A stretch of 64,000 nt of DNA from Streptomyces sp. B21-105 (GCF_036898465.1 NZ_JARUMJ010000001.1:2852001-2916000); one strand, 5' to 3'. Numbered from the stretch's first letter, positions 35,701-44,280 are shown. Notes: a model not told the origin generated them from the letters alone. Numbers and translations: made by a program.

Positions 35701-37643
35701 GTGGTGACCGGCTTGCAGTTCAGGTCGGCCGGAGTGTCGTACCAGATGCGGTACTTGCCCGGGTCCTTGTCCTCGAAGTTCGTGTCCGAGCACGCCAGAC
35801 CCCCCTCGGGCAGGCAGCGCTCCTCGACCTTGAACCGGACGGAGGCCGGAGCGGTCGCCGAGAACAGGGTGCTGGCGCGCTGACCGTAGTCGATGTGGTC
35901 CAGCCAGCCGTCGCGGTCGTAGACCACCGGCTTCTTGAAGTCGAAGTTGCGCGCGTAGTAGTTCTGCGCCTTCTGCCACCACAACGACATCGCGTTGCCG
36001 TGGACGTCCTCGACGTAGTCCAGGTTCCAGCGCCAGCCCTGCGTGCAGGCCGACGCCTTCCAGTCGCCCGCCTTGTAGCAGTCCTCGCCGTCGTGGTTGC
36101 CGTACACCGGCACCGTCAGCGTCGAGTTCGTCACCGACTGACCCGAGCTCCAGCCCGGCAGCCTGTTCCTGCCGAAGTGGTACTTCGTCCCGTCACGCGT
36201 CGTGACGATCCAGTACTCGCCCTTGTACGCGCCGTTGCCCGACGAATCGTCCTGCACCCGCTGGATCCGCGAACCGTCCCCGTTGGCCGTCAGCCACGTG
36301 CCCCGGTCCTTGTCCCAGACCAGCTCCGTCGTCATCCCACCGAGCGACAGCGTGGCGTTGTCCGAGCCCCAGCACAGATCCGCGGTGCGGTGCGTCTTGT
36401 TGTTGGAGCCCTCCTTCTTGGAGTCCTCACGGCAGTTGGCGTACGTCCGGGTGATCGAACCCGGGTTGTAGTCCCAGCCGTCGCCGATCCAGGAAGCCTG
36501 GTTGTTCGTCGCCGACGTGCGCCCGTCGACCGACTGCGACGAGTAGCCCAGCGACACCTTCGGCATCAGACCGCCGGCGGTCTCCGGCACCTGCACGTCA
36601 TAGGAGTAGGTGAACGCACCCGACGACGAGCCCGCCGCCCACGCCCCGGACGACAGCAGCGGCGAGGCGGTGAAGTCGCCGGAGGCCGAGGCCCCGGTGT
36701 CCATCGCACCGACCACCTGCGGACCGGAGGCGTCCACCACCGGCAGCGCGTCGCCGGCGCGGAACGACGCCGTGCGCGCCGAGGCGCCGGACGTCGTCGA
36801 GCCGGCGTTCCCGCCCAGCAGACCCGAGACCGGAACCGAGCCGGTGAGGACCTTGCGGGTCGCGGACTTCTTCGCCGCGGTCGTCTTGGTCGGCGCCTCC
36901 TTGGCGGGGACGACCTCGACCGAGCTGCGCAGCCGCTGGGGCTGCTTCTCCGTCTTGCCCGACATCGTCGTCACACCGGCGTCCGGAGCGCAGTCACCTG
37001 TGTCCGGCGCGTCCATGACGCAGCTCGGCAGCAGCACCAGACCGAAGCGCTCGGCGGCCTGCGGACCGTAGAGGTCGGCGAAGCCGGTCGTGTCGACGTC
37101 GATCGCGACCTGCGCGGCCGGATCGGCATCGGCCGGCGGCGTGACCTTCATGATCATGCCGGACACGTTCGCGTCCTGCGACGCGCTCGGCGCCGCCAGG
37201 TCGACCTTCCACGTGCCGTCGAGCGCGGCCGGATCGCCGCCCTCGGGCACGCCCAACGCGATCGGCAGATCCTCGACGGGAACCGTCGTGCCGGGCGCGG
37301 TGTCCGCCTTCAGCGTCGCGACGCCCGTGTCCCCCGCCCACGGCGTCACCGCAGTCGGCGCATACGGGTCGATGGGGATCTCGGGCGCGGTGGTGAGGTT
37401 CTTCTCCGCCTCCTCGTCCGCCGGCAGCGCCGTGCTCTCCGGCAGTTCGGGAAGCTTGACCTCCTCACGCGTCATGCCGGGGCCCGGTATCGCCCACGCC
37501 TGCGCGCTCAGACTGCTGACCAGCAAGGCAGAGGACAAAAGAAGGACGGTCGCCACACGGCTTTGCCGGCGGCGCCGTCGTTGTGACTCCGTCCTGACCG
37601 GGCGAGACCGCCCCAGCCACGACGGCGGACTTTTAGCACGCAT
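29721..37643 (-). CDS. Full-length secreted Rhs polymorphic toxin with ricin, HINT and deaminase-like tip
   Basis: About 2640 residues. The ATG at 37643 is preferred because it places a signal peptide (Arg-rich n-region, ATVLLLSSALLVSSLSAQAWA-type core ending AWA) at residues ~20-50; an open frame extends 50 codons further. Order: an SpvB/Rhs-like beta region with GLMPKVSLGYSSQSVDGR (~residue 360), many YDxxGR repeats, a ricin-type trefoil (~1820-1960), the Rhs core ending GYQPLGARLYDPVVGRFLSA (~2095) and NGYAYAHNNPVTMSDPTG, Ala/Lys helices (~2230-2300), a Gly-rich linker, HINT from CNSFVPGTKV (~2355) to VLVHNC (~2506), then a 134-residue tip. The tip has GHAEQSILDAL and STGVCWGRCTP, the HxE...CxxC zinc ligands of deaminases. 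HINT cleavage before the Cys of HNC would free the tip. Confidence 0.92.
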   Translation of the reverse strand: MRAKSPPSWLGRSRPVRTESQRRRRRQSRVATVLLLSSALLVSSLSAQAWAIPGPGMTREEVKLPELPESTALPADEEAEKNLTTAPEIPIDPYAPTAVTPWAGDTGVATLKADTAPGTTVPVEDLPIALGVPEGGDPAALDGTWKVDLAAPSASQDANVSGMIMKVTPPADADPAAQVAIDVDTTGFADLYGPQAAERFGLVLLPSCVMDAPDTGDCAPDAGVTTMSGKTEKQPQRLRSSVEVVPAKEAPTKTTAAKKSATRKVLTGSVPVSGLLGGNAGSTTSGASARTASFRAGDALPVVDASGPQVVGAMDTGASASGDFTASPLLSSGAWAAGSSSGAFTYSYDVQVPETAGGLMPKVSLGYSSQSVDGRTSATNNQASWIGDGWDYNPGSITRTYANCREDSKKEGSNNKTHRTADLCWGSDNATLSLGGMTTELVWDKDRGTWLTANGDGSRIQRVQDDSSGNGAYKGEYWIVTTRDGTKYHFGRNRLPGWSSGQSVTNSTLTVPVYGNHDGEDCYKAGDWKASACTQGWRWNLDYVEDVHGNAMSLWWQKAQNYYARNFDFKKPVVYDRDGWLDHIDYGQRASTLFSATAPASVRFKVEERCLPEGGLACSDTNFEDKDPGKYRIWYDTPADLNCKPVTTTYKTKCWNAGPSFWSRKRLTEITTEAQRKTSTTARQLVDKHALTQNFPVFKAGPSPNTALWLESVRRTGYDRDGKSAALNAVRFESNAEDMPNRVMRPNDPRPGFSRPRIGRVINEYGGETVVTYKPAAGDCATGTGLPGKTDKAGLKANTRLCYPSFWSPDPEVEDIDWFHKYVVDSIEELPNVDGAFATKTAYEYKNPGWKLADGEFTKKSTRTYSQFAGVEQTTVITGADNPDINSKRSKAVTRYFRGMGDTVSMKDIAGVEIAKDREAFAGRIAEELDYDEANAADTDWVSRSVTVPVATELAHRNRDDGLDPLYAWRVTEPTEIAYTKSSGTNSDDTRTERVVRTNTTYEPTYGLPTLVESLGDTGKTGDESCTRSEYVHQTAKNLIGLSKQVLVSPTTCAAADFADLSTLTGGTRTAYDGQAYGAALSSGTLGEATESWSLNGAGTGWQTNGTTEFDDVGRVTRMTDMDYKTAGTITYKPDSGQVFQVVQSNAVGHTETRDVEPGRGTTLKTTDANNHVTQAEFDPLGRLLKAWAADRAPSDSAVPDFRAVYTIPEYKKDEDRKPSYVTTYSRGYNDRIETSVTLYDGLGRERQTQEEADGGGNLITDTLYNSSGEVWQTNNAYLTHEAKPGELFTPVSDTVVPNITRYSYDGSGRVLEEMPVLKVADPLTGESKSEPVPARATRYEYGLDWSKVDNPQGTSDYRVYTDALGRTKRVDTFNPDAPGGFTSMKYDYDTRGQMVMAYHTVDSTHPWTWTYDNRGRQTTATDPDTGTTSTWYDKYDRVLHTKNARGIDVWNNYDLLSRPTEQHLNTADGPLLAGFTYDLAPGGKGMPFTATRYTDNEAYTQQVDGYNKDYQPTSTTMTLPQSVKDTWGLDTSYKYSYKYSDDGVLEESTLPKAGRFAEEKLVVRYNKDGKPLSVSGKDWYGSETVYDPYGQVLRSTLGAQPYRVWTQNTFDESSGELKQQSVFREKPGDTSLVGQNPNNPWLVSDRSYTYDPSGNVTSVKEGSLGIEERQCFAYDPLGQLKSAWTSKDQSACTAPKNSDGTLNVAAGKDNSGYWQEYEYDLLGNRKKLTEKDLTGAAVKDATTTYAYGKADSTQPHTLTKVSKTYTTPAGAQVKAEAERLYELTGETKTVTSVENGDKQSLSWTYDGQVDRITGQGTGGKTPYVGLADKCLDLKGGLAVAATAIQLYPCNASEAQNWRFTPTPGTTQTDRDRGTLNVYDNWCVQPAANTAGSAVQVQKCNGSAGQELKRNASGQLVHLASTFCLAVKDANSANSTPLVLAACDAAKAEQQWAPQNDTRHIYGPDGSRLLTIKGKQATLHLGETEITVQKGGVLVNTQRTYSAPGGAVMRYAYGNGPENLVALTTDHQGSTYAEIAMSGEMPVRIRKQDPFGNQRAASTTGVNLQTHAGFLGATEDDASGYQPLGARLYDPVVGRFLSADPVLDLNDLLQSNGYAYAHNNPVTMSDPTGLAISLSASERSAALSGAGLSPAQVAQAQSMMGKSLTSVILAVAWETLKDFIGINDAMACFGGDMWSCVGIAVDAIPWTKLGKIPSVIKAVNRTIKAIESFRAAKKAAELVLKAAKAAEAAALRAKKLAIERAKKLAAQRAKKKAAEAAKRTADRAAAAARKTGNRAQKQAQSKAAPKVSSHGGGGGKGRGAKAGGSKPGGKSGGSSKSNGGSSGSGGSGKADGDGGTCNSFVPGTKVLMADGTTKPIEQVKTGDKVVATDPKTGETRVETVTAEIKGQGLKHLVKVTIDVDGSKGTKTAQVTATDGHPFWVPELGEWIKATDLHAGEWLQTSAGTYVQITAVDRWTAQKAAVHNLTVSDVHTYYVVAGATPVLVHNCGGSEAGAQQLADRAEDLQSQAGWSGTTAVVRVRNLSDPSRVETWVASNKTYLPTGWRKNNSLRPGEIFVQLEGHAEQSILDALDGKWDIIEGGTSTGVCWGRCTPLLQQHGATIGGPDYRSSKANSPKRLFWKP

Positions 37644-37778
37644 ACGCGTCGACCCCACCAAAGCATGCAAAAAAAACGACAGAGGAGTCCCAAACCTTCT
37701 GTCATGCCCCCCACATCGTTCAAGATCTGTCACCGGGGGTTCCCGGGGTGTGATGTGATCCGCCTCACGGGATGAGAG

Positions 37779-37806
37779 TTGACTGATCGTCACCTAAAGG
37801 GATAAG
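37779..37806 (+). promoter_or_regulatory. Candidate vegetative promoter in the rhs/DNRLRE divergent region
   Basis: TTGACT (37779-37784), a 16-base spacer, then GATAAG (37801-37806), pointing toward the DNRLRE gene. The whole 37644-38050 gap is clearly less GC-rich than its surroundings and must hold the promoters of both divergent genes; apart from this I see no gene in it. Confidence 0.4.
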
Positions 37807-38050
37807 TCGGCAAGATCGCGATTACCCGTACCTATGACCGCACTTTCGGTGATCGAAAGCCGCAAATGGGTGCACGGTCAAGTACCGGTCAAACACTCAC
37901 CATGCCATCATCACAACTTCATAAATTCCTCATACATGGATTTGCTGCGCCGTTCGTGTGACGGTGTGCGCGCCCATGCCCCGCGGCCAGCCGACCGGGG
38001 CTGTTCGTGCTGTCCCTATCCGCCTGGTCCACACGGGAGTAGACGCCGCC

Positions 38051-41000
38051 GTGTCCGCGCCGCCTCGTTTCCTCAGCCCCTTCGTGCGCACGCGCACCAG
38101 GCTGGCTCTCACCCTCGGCCTCGTACTGGCCGCCCTCACCGCCACGCTGTTGCCGTGGTGGCACCCCGACGATCCCTCACCGCCTGATGCCCGAAAGGCG
38201 TCCGACGCCCGGCAGGCCGGCATCGGCCCGCGCGACGAGAGCGCCGCCCAGGCCGAGGCCCGGCGCACCCGCAAGCCGGTCCTCGTCGACACCGCCACCA
38301 CCGCCATCTCCCAGACCTGGGCGCAGCCGGACGGCCAGCTGCGCATGAAGATCACCGCCACGGCGACGCGGGCGAAGACCGCGAACGGCACGTGGGCGGC
38401 GATCGACAACCGGCTGCGGCGGGTGCAGAACGCCGCCCGCGGCCTGGGCGTCCAGCCGGTCAACCCCGCCCAGCCGGTCCGCTTCTCCAGCGGCACCCCC
38501 GGCAAGGGCGCCGACCGCGCCGACCGCTCCTTCGCGCGCTCGCCGCTGGCCGACGGCCCGCAGGCGCAGGCGCAGGCGACGGTGCTGGCCGAGGTGGACG
38601 TCGCCGGGCACACCGTCGCCTACACCTGGCCCGGTCAGCTGCCCGAGCCGGTGCTCGACGGCCCCCGCGCCCTGTACTCCGAGGTGCTGCCGGGCGTCGA
38701 CCTGCTCCTGGTCGCCCGGGAAGAGGGCGGCTTCGCCCAGCTCCTGATCGTCAAGAACAAGGAGGCCGCGCAGAGCAAGGCGCTGGCCACCGTGGCCTAC
38801 GGGCTGCGCTCGAAGACGGCCGTCTTCCGCCACGACGCGAGCGCCAGCCGCATCGCGGTGCAGGACGGCTCCGGCCAGGAGATCGGCTCCATCGCGACCC
38901 CGTTCGCCTGGGACTCCAGCGGCCGCGACCCCGAGCTCGACGCGGGCCAGGGCACGCCGCGCACCTCGGTCGCCACGCCGGCCGACGTGCTGAAGCTGTC
39001 CGGCCTGAGCGGCGTCGAGCCCGGCGCGCACAGCGCCCCGATGCCCATGCAGCTCGCCGGCGACGGCACCGGCGCCGCCCGCCTCGACCTGCACGCCGCA
39101 CAGACCGGCCTGTTCGCCGACCCGGACGTGAAGTACCCGGTGTTCGTCGACCCGCCGCTCAAGACCGGCTGGGCGGGGTGGACCGTGGCCTACAAGCCGT
39201 ACCCCAACACCAGCTTCTGGAACGGCACCAACTTCTCCTCCGGCACCTCCGACGCCCGCGTGGGCCACGAGAACGACACCGGCGGCACCGCCCGCTCCTT
39301 CTGGCGGATGAAGTACGACGCCAGCCTCAAGGGCGCGGCCATCACCAGCGCCACCTTCAAGGTGCTCAACAACCATTCCTGGTCCTGCACCGACCGCGAG
39401 TTCCAGCTCTGGACGACCGGCGCGATCTCCTCCGGCACCACCTGGAACAAGCAGCCGAGCTGGTCCAGCGAGATCCAGCGCAAGTCCTTCGCACACGGCT
39501 GGTCCTCCAGCTCCTGCCCCGACGAATACGAAGCGTTCAACGTCAAGACCGCCGCCCAGAAGGCCGCCGACGGCGGCGCGTCGAGCCTCACCCTCGGCAT
39601 GCGCGCCACCAGCGAGAGCGACACCCAGACCTGGCGCAAGTTCCAGGCGACCAGCGCCACGCTCGAAGTCGCCTACAACCGCCCGCCCGCCACCCCCTCC
39701 AGCGTCTCCAGCGTCCCCGGCGGCACCTGCAACACCACCACGGCCGGCGCCACCGTCGGCAAGACCAACCTGGTCCTGTCGGCGAAGTCCACCGACCCGG
39801 ACGGAAACCTCAAGGGCCTGCGCTTCCGGTTCTGGAAGGACGGCGCGGCCACCCCGGCCGGCACCCTCGTCACCAGCCTGAGCAGCGGCAAGGGCAGCCT
39901 GACGATCGCCTCCAGCACCCTCGTCGACAAGGGCGTCTACCACTGGGACGTGCGCGCCGAGGACAGCAACTCCCCGACCGCGGTGTCCGCCTACTACCCG
40001 ACCAGCGGCAACCGCTGCACCGTCACCGTCGACGGCTCCGGCCCGCCGCCGCCCACCGTGGACAGCGACACCTTCCCCGAGGCCACGCCCGACGCGCAGA
40101 CCTGGGCGTCGGTCAAGTTCGGCACGACCGGGGCCGTCACCTTCACCTCCGAGGGCGCGTCGAAGTTCCGCTGGTCCGTCGAGGGCAACAACCCCGCCGA
40201 CCTGCCCGCCACGGGCGGCAAGGCGACCCTGCCCGCGTTCGCCCCGGCCCACGCCGGGCCCAACACCCTCCAGGTCTACGCCTACGACTCCACCGGCAAC
40301 CCCAGCAAGCGCACCGACTACACCTTCTTCATGCCTCCGCGGGACAACGCCGACGGCCCGATGGACACCGGCGGCGACAACGTCCCCGACCTGCTGATCG
40401 TCGACGCCGCGGGCAACCTGCGCACCTGCGTCGGTGGTGAGAACGGCGACCTGTACAACTGCCTCGCCGCCTCCTACGGCGCCGACAAGCAGCCGGACCC
40501 GCAGGGCCACTGGTTCGACCCGGCCACCGGCAAGGCGGCCCTGATCGCCCACTACCAGGACACCTACCCCGGCGACGGCTCGACCGACCTGTTCGCGGTG
40601 TCCCCCGACGGCAAGTTCTGGCTCTACCCCGGCGACGGCTACGGCAGCTTCGACGTCACCCAGCGCATCGACATCCGCCTGCCCGCGAACGCGCCCGCGC
40701 CCTCGACCTGGACCCAGATCAAGGCCGTCGGCGACATCACCGGCGACAAGCTGCCCGACCTCGTCCTGCGGTCCGGCGCCCAGTTCTGGACGCTCTCCGG
40801 CTACACCGGCGCCACCTTCCACACGGCCACCCTCATGAACTCCGACGCCTGGGCCCGCCGCGACATCGTCAACGTCGCCGACGTCAGCGGCGACAGCACG
40901 CCCGACCTGCTGTGGCGCAACCTCGACAACGGCAACATGTACCTCCGCCATGGCAAGCCCGGCACCGTCGCCGGCAGCGTCGACCTGGCGTCCCTCAAGG

Positions 41001-41236
41001 TGGCCGCCGATTCCGGCACCGGCAAGGACGAGGCGTACGGCACCAGTTGGACGGAGGCCAACGTGCCCACCGCCATCGGCATCCCCGACGTCAGCAAGGA
41101 CGGCATCCCCGACATCTGGGCGCGCCTCGCCTCCGACGGCTACACCCGCATCTACAACCCCTCCCGCACCAACACCAACGCGGCCGTCAAGGTCGTCCTG
41201 ACGAGCAACTGGAACACGGTCAAGGCCTTCGGCTGA
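38051..41236 (+). CDS. Large secreted DNRLRE/FG-GAP repeat protein divergent from rhs
   Basis: About 1061 residues from the GTG at 38051 (an open frame extends upstream). An N-terminal hydrophobic segment (LALTLGLVLAALTATLLPWW) serves as signal or anchor. A beta-rich region follows (WAAIDNRLRRVQN, LYSEVLPGVDLLLVAREEGG), then a DNRLRE-type domain (WAGWTVAYKPYPNTSFWNGT to LEVAYNRPPATPSS, about residues 370-545), fibronectin-like strands, and four FG-GAP/VCBS-like repeats at the C terminus (GGDNVPDLLIVDAAGNL, GDKLPDLVLRSGAQFW, GDSTPDLLWRNLDNGNM, KDGIPDIWARLASDG). No catalytic motif. The same N-terminal beta region occurs in proteins encoded beside Rhs toxins in Streptomyces, so I infer a cell-surface partner. 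Confidence 0.85.
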   Translation: MSAPPRFLSPFVRTRTRLALTLGLVLAALTATLLPWWHPDDPSPPDARKASDARQAGIGPRDESAAQAEARRTRKPVLVDTATTAISQTWAQPDGQLRMKITATATRAKTANGTWAAIDNRLRRVQNAARGLGVQPVNPAQPVRFSSGTPGKGADRADRSFARSPLADGPQAQAQATVLAEVDVAGHTVAYTWPGQLPEPVLDGPRALYSEVLPGVDLLLVAREEGGFAQLLIVKNKEAAQSKALATVAYGLRSKTAVFRHDASASRIAVQDGSGQEIGSIATPFAWDSSGRDPELDAGQGTPRTSVATPADVLKLSGLSGVEPGAHSAPMPMQLAGDGTGAARLDLHAAQTGLFADPDVKYPVFVDPPLKTGWAGWTVAYKPYPNTSFWNGTNFSSGTSDARVGHENDTGGTARSFWRMKYDASLKGAAITSATFKVLNNHSWSCTDREFQLWTTGAISSGTTWNKQPSWSSEIQRKSFAHGWSSSSCPDEYEAFNVKTAAQKAADGGASSLTLGMRATSESDTQTWRKFQATSATLEVAYNRPPATPSSVSSVPGGTCNTTTAGATVGKTNLVLSAKSTDPDGNLKGLRFRFWKDGAATPAGTLVTSLSSGKGSLTIASSTLVDKGVYHWDVRAEDSNSPTAVSAYYPTSGNRCTVTVDGSGPPPPTVDSDTFPEATPDAQTWASVKFGTTGAVTFTSEGASKFRWSVEGNNPADLPATGGKATLPAFAPAHAGPNTLQVYAYDSTGNPSKRTDYTFFMPPRDNADGPMDTGGDNVPDLLIVDAAGNLRTCVGGENGDLYNCLAASYGADKQPDPQGHWFDPATGKAALIAHYQDTYPGDGSTDLFAVSPDGKFWLYPGDGYGSFDVTQRIDIRLPANAPAPSTWTQIKAVGDITGDKLPDLVLRSGAQFWTLSGYTGATFHTATLMNSDAWARRDIVNVADVSGDSTPDLLWRNLDNGNMYLRHGKPGTVAGSVDLASLKVAADSGTGKDEAYGTSWTEANVPTAIGIPDVSKDGIPDIWARLASDGYTRIYNPSRTNTNAAVKVVLTSNWNTVKAFG

Positions 41237-41299
41237 GCGGTCCTTCGGTTAGGCCGTCCTTCGGCTGAGCCGTCCTTCCGTCGGCCCCCGGCCCCGACT

Positions 41300-41340
41300 C
41301 CCGGCCCCGACTCCCTCCGTACGGGGGAGCCGGGGCCGGG
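41300..41340. terminator. Terminator after the DNRLRE gene
   Basis: CCCGGCCCCGACTCCC pairs with GGGGGAGCCGGGGCCGGG across a 7-base loop with one mismatch. It is preceded by near-duplicate CGGTCCTTCGG-type repeats at 41237-41280. Confidence 0.75.
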
Positions 41341-41435
41341 TCGTTTTCCCGTGCTCACCCGCGATGCCGGGCGCAGCCGTCGACGGGGGCGGTCCCCCGG
41401 GGGGCTCCCGGGCGTCTCCCGTACGCTGCGGGGCC

Positions 41436-42194
41436 ATGGACGGGAAGAACACGAGGATCGCGGTGGTGACCGGCGCGGGATCCGGGGTCGGGCGGGCAGT
41501 GGCCGGCGAACTGCTGCGTGCGGGCTGGTCGGTGGCGCTGGCGGGACGGCGCGCCGAAGCCCTGGCGGAGACGGCCGCGCTGACGCCGCAGGGCACGAGT
41601 CTCACGGTGCGGACGGACGTCTCACGCCCGAAGGACGTGACGGCCCTCTTCGCCGCCGTGCGCGAGCGGTTCGGGCGACTGGACCTGCTGTTCAACAACG
41701 CGGGCACGTTCGGTCCGGGCGGTGTGCCGTTCGAGGACCTGCCCTACGACGCCTGGCGGCACGTCGTGGACACCAACCTCAACGGCGCGTTCCTGTGCGC
41801 GCAGGCGGCGTACCGGCAGATGAAGGAGCAGCGTCCGCAGGGCGGCCGGATCATCAACAACGGCTCGGTCTCGGCGCACACGCCGCGCCCGCTGTCCGCG
41901 CCGTACACGGCGACCAAGCACGCCCTCACCGGCCTGACCAAGTCCCTCTCGCTGGACGGCCGGGCGTACGGCATCGCCGTCGGGCAGATCGACATCGGCA
42001 ACGCGGCGACGGACATGACGGCGCGGATGGGAACGGGCGCGCTGCAGGCCAACGGCGAGATCGTGCCGGAGCCGGTGATGGACGTCGCCGATGTGGCCCG
42101 CACGGTGCGGCACATGGCGGAGCTGCCGCTGGAGGCCAACGTGCAGTTCGCCACGGTGCTGGCGACGGCGATGCCCTATGTGGGACGGGGCTGA
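41436..42194 (+). CDS. Short-chain dehydrogenase/reductase (SDR)
   Basis: A classical SDR of 252 residues. The cofactor motif is [20 protein letters not shown] (residues ~9-28), NNAG is in [14 protein letters not shown], the catalytic Ser is in [14 protein letters not shown], and YTATK supplies the Tyr and Lys. Substrate unknown. The ATG at 41436 has TACGCT 8 bases upstream and no purine-rich site, which fits a leaderless transcript. Confidence 0.93.
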   Translation: MDGKNTRIAVVTGAGSGVGRAVAGELLRAGWSVALAGRRAEALAETAALTPQGTSLTVRTDVSRPKDVTALFAAVRERFGRLDLLFNNAGTFGPGGVPFEDLPYDAWRHVVDTNLNGAFLCAQAAYRQMKEQRPQGGRIINNGSVSAHTPRPLSAPYTATKHALTGLTKSLSLDGRAYGIAVGQIDIGNAATDMTARMGTGALQANGEIVPEPVMDVADVARTVRHMAELPLEANVQFATVLATAMPYVGRG

Positions 42195-42525
42195 GCGGCA
42201 CCGGTCGGAGCTGAGCGGGCGCCGGACGCCGCCTCACGGATCGTCAACTCCTCAACCTGCACAATCGGAATTCCTCGGTCCGCACCATTGCGGCCGGTAG
42301 TGGACCTATGCTCAACTCTTCCACACGGAAACTTCACACTTGGTGCATGAGAGTTCCGCACCGAAGGACCGAAGAGCCATCCCGAGGGGGGAGGGCAGCC
42401 GTCCCAGGGCTCCGGGTGGGGGTGGACCTCGCCGGGACCGCGAGGTACGCACCGGCGCCATGGGACGGCTGCCGCACCGTCAACACACCGGGACACGGTG
42501 CGATACCCGCGCCTGCCCCTATCCC
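42195..42525. other. 330-bp gap between convergent genes, no secure gene
   Basis: Slightly AT-richer at 42245-42355, where TAGTGG and TATGCT boxes precede a 75-codon frame from 42308 (MLNSSTRKLHTWCMRVPHRR). Its second half has poor codon bias, and I do not support it as a gene. Confidence 0.4.
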
Positions 42526-42852
42526 CTACGCCTGACCCGTTTCGAACCGGGAGATGCGGCCGTCGTCCGCGACGACGAAACTCCACCGGGTGCGCATCTC
42601 GCCCCAGGTGTCGTTGCGGTAGTCGGCGACGAGGGCGCGGCCGCCGTCCGACTCCCTGGTGACGTCCAGGTGCCCGTGGGAGGAGAAGATCTCCCGGTCG
42701 ACCCACTCACCGAGGTCGCGGTCGGAGCCGTCGTCCGACATGGTCGCGTCGGGCGTGAGGAGGCGGTGGAAGGCCTCCTCGTCATGGGCGTTGACGGCGG
42801 CGACGAAGGCCCTGACCGCCGGGTCGCTGAGTCTGTCGATCTGGATCGCCAT
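42526..42852 (-). CDS. SnoaL/NTF2-like protein
   Basis: A 108-residue protein of the SnoaL-like/NTF2 fold: AVRAFVAAVNAHDEEAFHRL and LTPDATMSDDGSDRDLGEWV form the usual helix and cone entrance, and MRTRWSFVVADDGRISRFET is the closing sheet. Such small domains bind or isomerise hydrophobic ligands; function here unknown. The ATG at 42852 was chosen by domain length; the open frame runs much further upstream antisense to other genes. Confidence 0.85.
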   Translation of the reverse strand: MAIQIDRLSDPAVRAFVAAVNAHDEEAFHRLLTPDATMSDDGSDRDLGEWVDREIFSSHGHLDVTRESDGGRALVADYRNDTWGEMRTRWSFVVADDGRISRFETGQA

Positions 42853-42993
42853 ACGGGCCAGACTCACACCGCCGTCCGGGCCCCGCCACCCGAACGGCAT
42901 CCAGGACGGGCCGTACGGGTGTGAGAGGTGCGACGGTGGAAACGCGTGGGGGTGTTCCTGTCGTTGTTTCCGCTTCCCCTCCAGGGAGTCACC

Positions 42994-43539
42994 GTGACCT
43001 GTTACGACCGACGTGATCTCGGCCTGCTGCTGCTCCGGCTGGGCACCGGCGGAGTGCTGGCGGCGCACGGCGCGCAGAAGCTGTTCGGCTGGTTCGGCGG
43101 ACACGGCCTGGAGGGTACCGGCCAGTTCATGGAGTCCGTCGGCTACGCGCCCGGCAAGGCGAGCGCCACCGCGGCGGGCCTCGCGGAGGCCGGCGGCGGC
43201 ACGCTGCTGGCGCTGGGCCTCGCCACCCCGGCGGCAGGCGCCGCGGCCGCGGGCGCGATGGCGGGCGCGTCCGCCGTGCACACGCCGAACGGCTTCTTCG
43301 CGGCGAGCGGCGGCTACGAGCACGCCGCCTCCCTGGGCCTCGCCGCCGCGGGCCTCGCCGTCGCGGGACCGGGCCGACTCTCCCTCGACCACGCCCTCGG
43401 GCACACCGTCGACCGCAACTGGATGGTCCCGGCCGCGCTCGGCGTGACGGCGGCGGTCACGGCGGTGGTCGTGGGCCTGCGCAACCAGCGGCTGCGCAAG
43501 CGGGAGGAGGGCGAGCAGCAGGCACTGTTCGAGGAGTGA
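42994..43539 (+). CDS. DoxX family membrane protein
   Basis: A 181-residue DoxX-family protein. LGLLLLRLGTGGVLAAHGAQ then KLFGWFGG is the family signature in helix 1, followed by a second helix (ATAAGLAEAGGGTLLALGLA), GAMAGASAVHTPNGFFAASGGYE in pieces, and a final helix before a charged tail. The GTG at 42994 has AGGGAG 5 bases upstream. Members are linked to redox or thiosulfate metabolism; the role here is unknown. Confidence 0.9.
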   Translation: MTCYDRRDLGLLLLRLGTGGVLAAHGAQKLFGWFGGHGLEGTGQFMESVGYAPGKASATAAGLAEAGGGTLLALGLATPAAGAAAAGAMAGASAVHTPNGFFAASGGYEHAASLGLAAAGLAVAGPGRLSLDHALGHTVDRNWMVPAALGVTAAVTAVVVGLRNQRLRKREEGEQQALFEE

Positions 43540-43668
43540 CCGCACGGGGTGGGTGAATCGGCGGCGGCGGCTTTTGAGCCGACGGCGGCAGCTCGTCAGC
43601 CGGGCTCTGCCCGTGAATCGACGGCGGCCCGCGATCCGGCCTCGGCCTCGGCCTGAGAGGCTGCGCCC

Positions 43669-44133
43669 ATGAGCACCGAGCCGCTGCCCCGGGGCCTGCC
43701 CGGGCCCCCGTCCCCACGAGAGCCCGCCGACCCGCCCCAGCCCATGCCCCAGTCCCGGCCCGAGCCCGAGCCCTTGTCCCCGCCCTCTCAGCCCGGCCCG
43801 GCCGACCTCTGGGCCACCGTCGACGCCCTCCAGGCCTGGCTGGACGCCGGGCGCGTGCACGACGGTCTCGAGGGACTGCTGCTGCGTGTGCTGAAGCTGT
43901 CGGAGGAGGTCGGCGAAGTCGCCCAGGCGGTCATCGGCGCGACCGGACAGAACCCGCGCAAGGGCGTGACCCACGGGTGGGACGACGTCCAGAGCGAGCT
44001 GTGCGATGTGATCATCACGGCGCTGGTCGCGCTGCGCACCCTGACCCCGGACGCGCCGACGGTGTTCGCGGGGCACCTGGCGCGGGTGGCGGAACGGTCC
44101 CTGGGATGCGCGGGCGACCACCGGCCGACGTGA
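43669..44133 (+). CDS. MazG-like nucleotide pyrophosphohydrolase
   Basis: A 154-residue all-alpha NTP-PPase-fold protein. The metal-binding pattern EExxE...ExxD is visible as KLSEEVGEVAQAV and, 30 residues later, SELCDVIITALVAL. The first ~45 residues are a Pro-rich extension. Such enzymes hydrolyse (d)NTPs to monophosphates for house-cleaning. The start at 43669 is an ATG with GAGAGG upstream. Confidence 0.88.
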   Translation: MSTEPLPRGLPGPPSPREPADPPQPMPQSRPEPEPLSPPSQPGPADLWATVDALQAWLDAGRVHDGLEGLLLRVLKLSEEVGEVAQAVIGATGQNPRKGVTHGWDDVQSELCDVIITALVALRTLTPDAPTVFAGHLARVAERSLGCAGDHRPT

Positions 44134-44280
44134 CCGGAGCGACGGCCGCACGCAAGTCGTCGACAAGCCGACCGAAGGCCGAACCCCGTTGACGGAACCG
44201 TCCGGCCGCTTCTCGCGTGCCTCTGTACGATCACCGCACGCGAAGCGGGGGCGCTGAGGCGGAGGGGTTGAGGGGCGGGC

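Noticed and set aside
30099..37586. An uninterrupted reading frame of about 2500 codons on the plus strand, antisense to rhs
   Set aside because: It is the mirror of the codon bias of the rhs gene: rich in Arg, Val, Gly and Leu with no recognisable domain, as expected in GC-rich DNA with few stop codons on the antisense strand.
38177..40951. A 924-codon minus-strand frame across the DNRLRE gene
   Set aside because: Antisense shadow with extreme Gly/Val/Arg composition; the plus-strand protein has a signal segment and FG-GAP repeats.
42308..42535. A 75-codon plus-strand frame starting MLNSSTRKLHTWCMRVPHRR
   Set aside because: The second half is low-complexity and lacks coding bias; no ribosome site and no family recognised.
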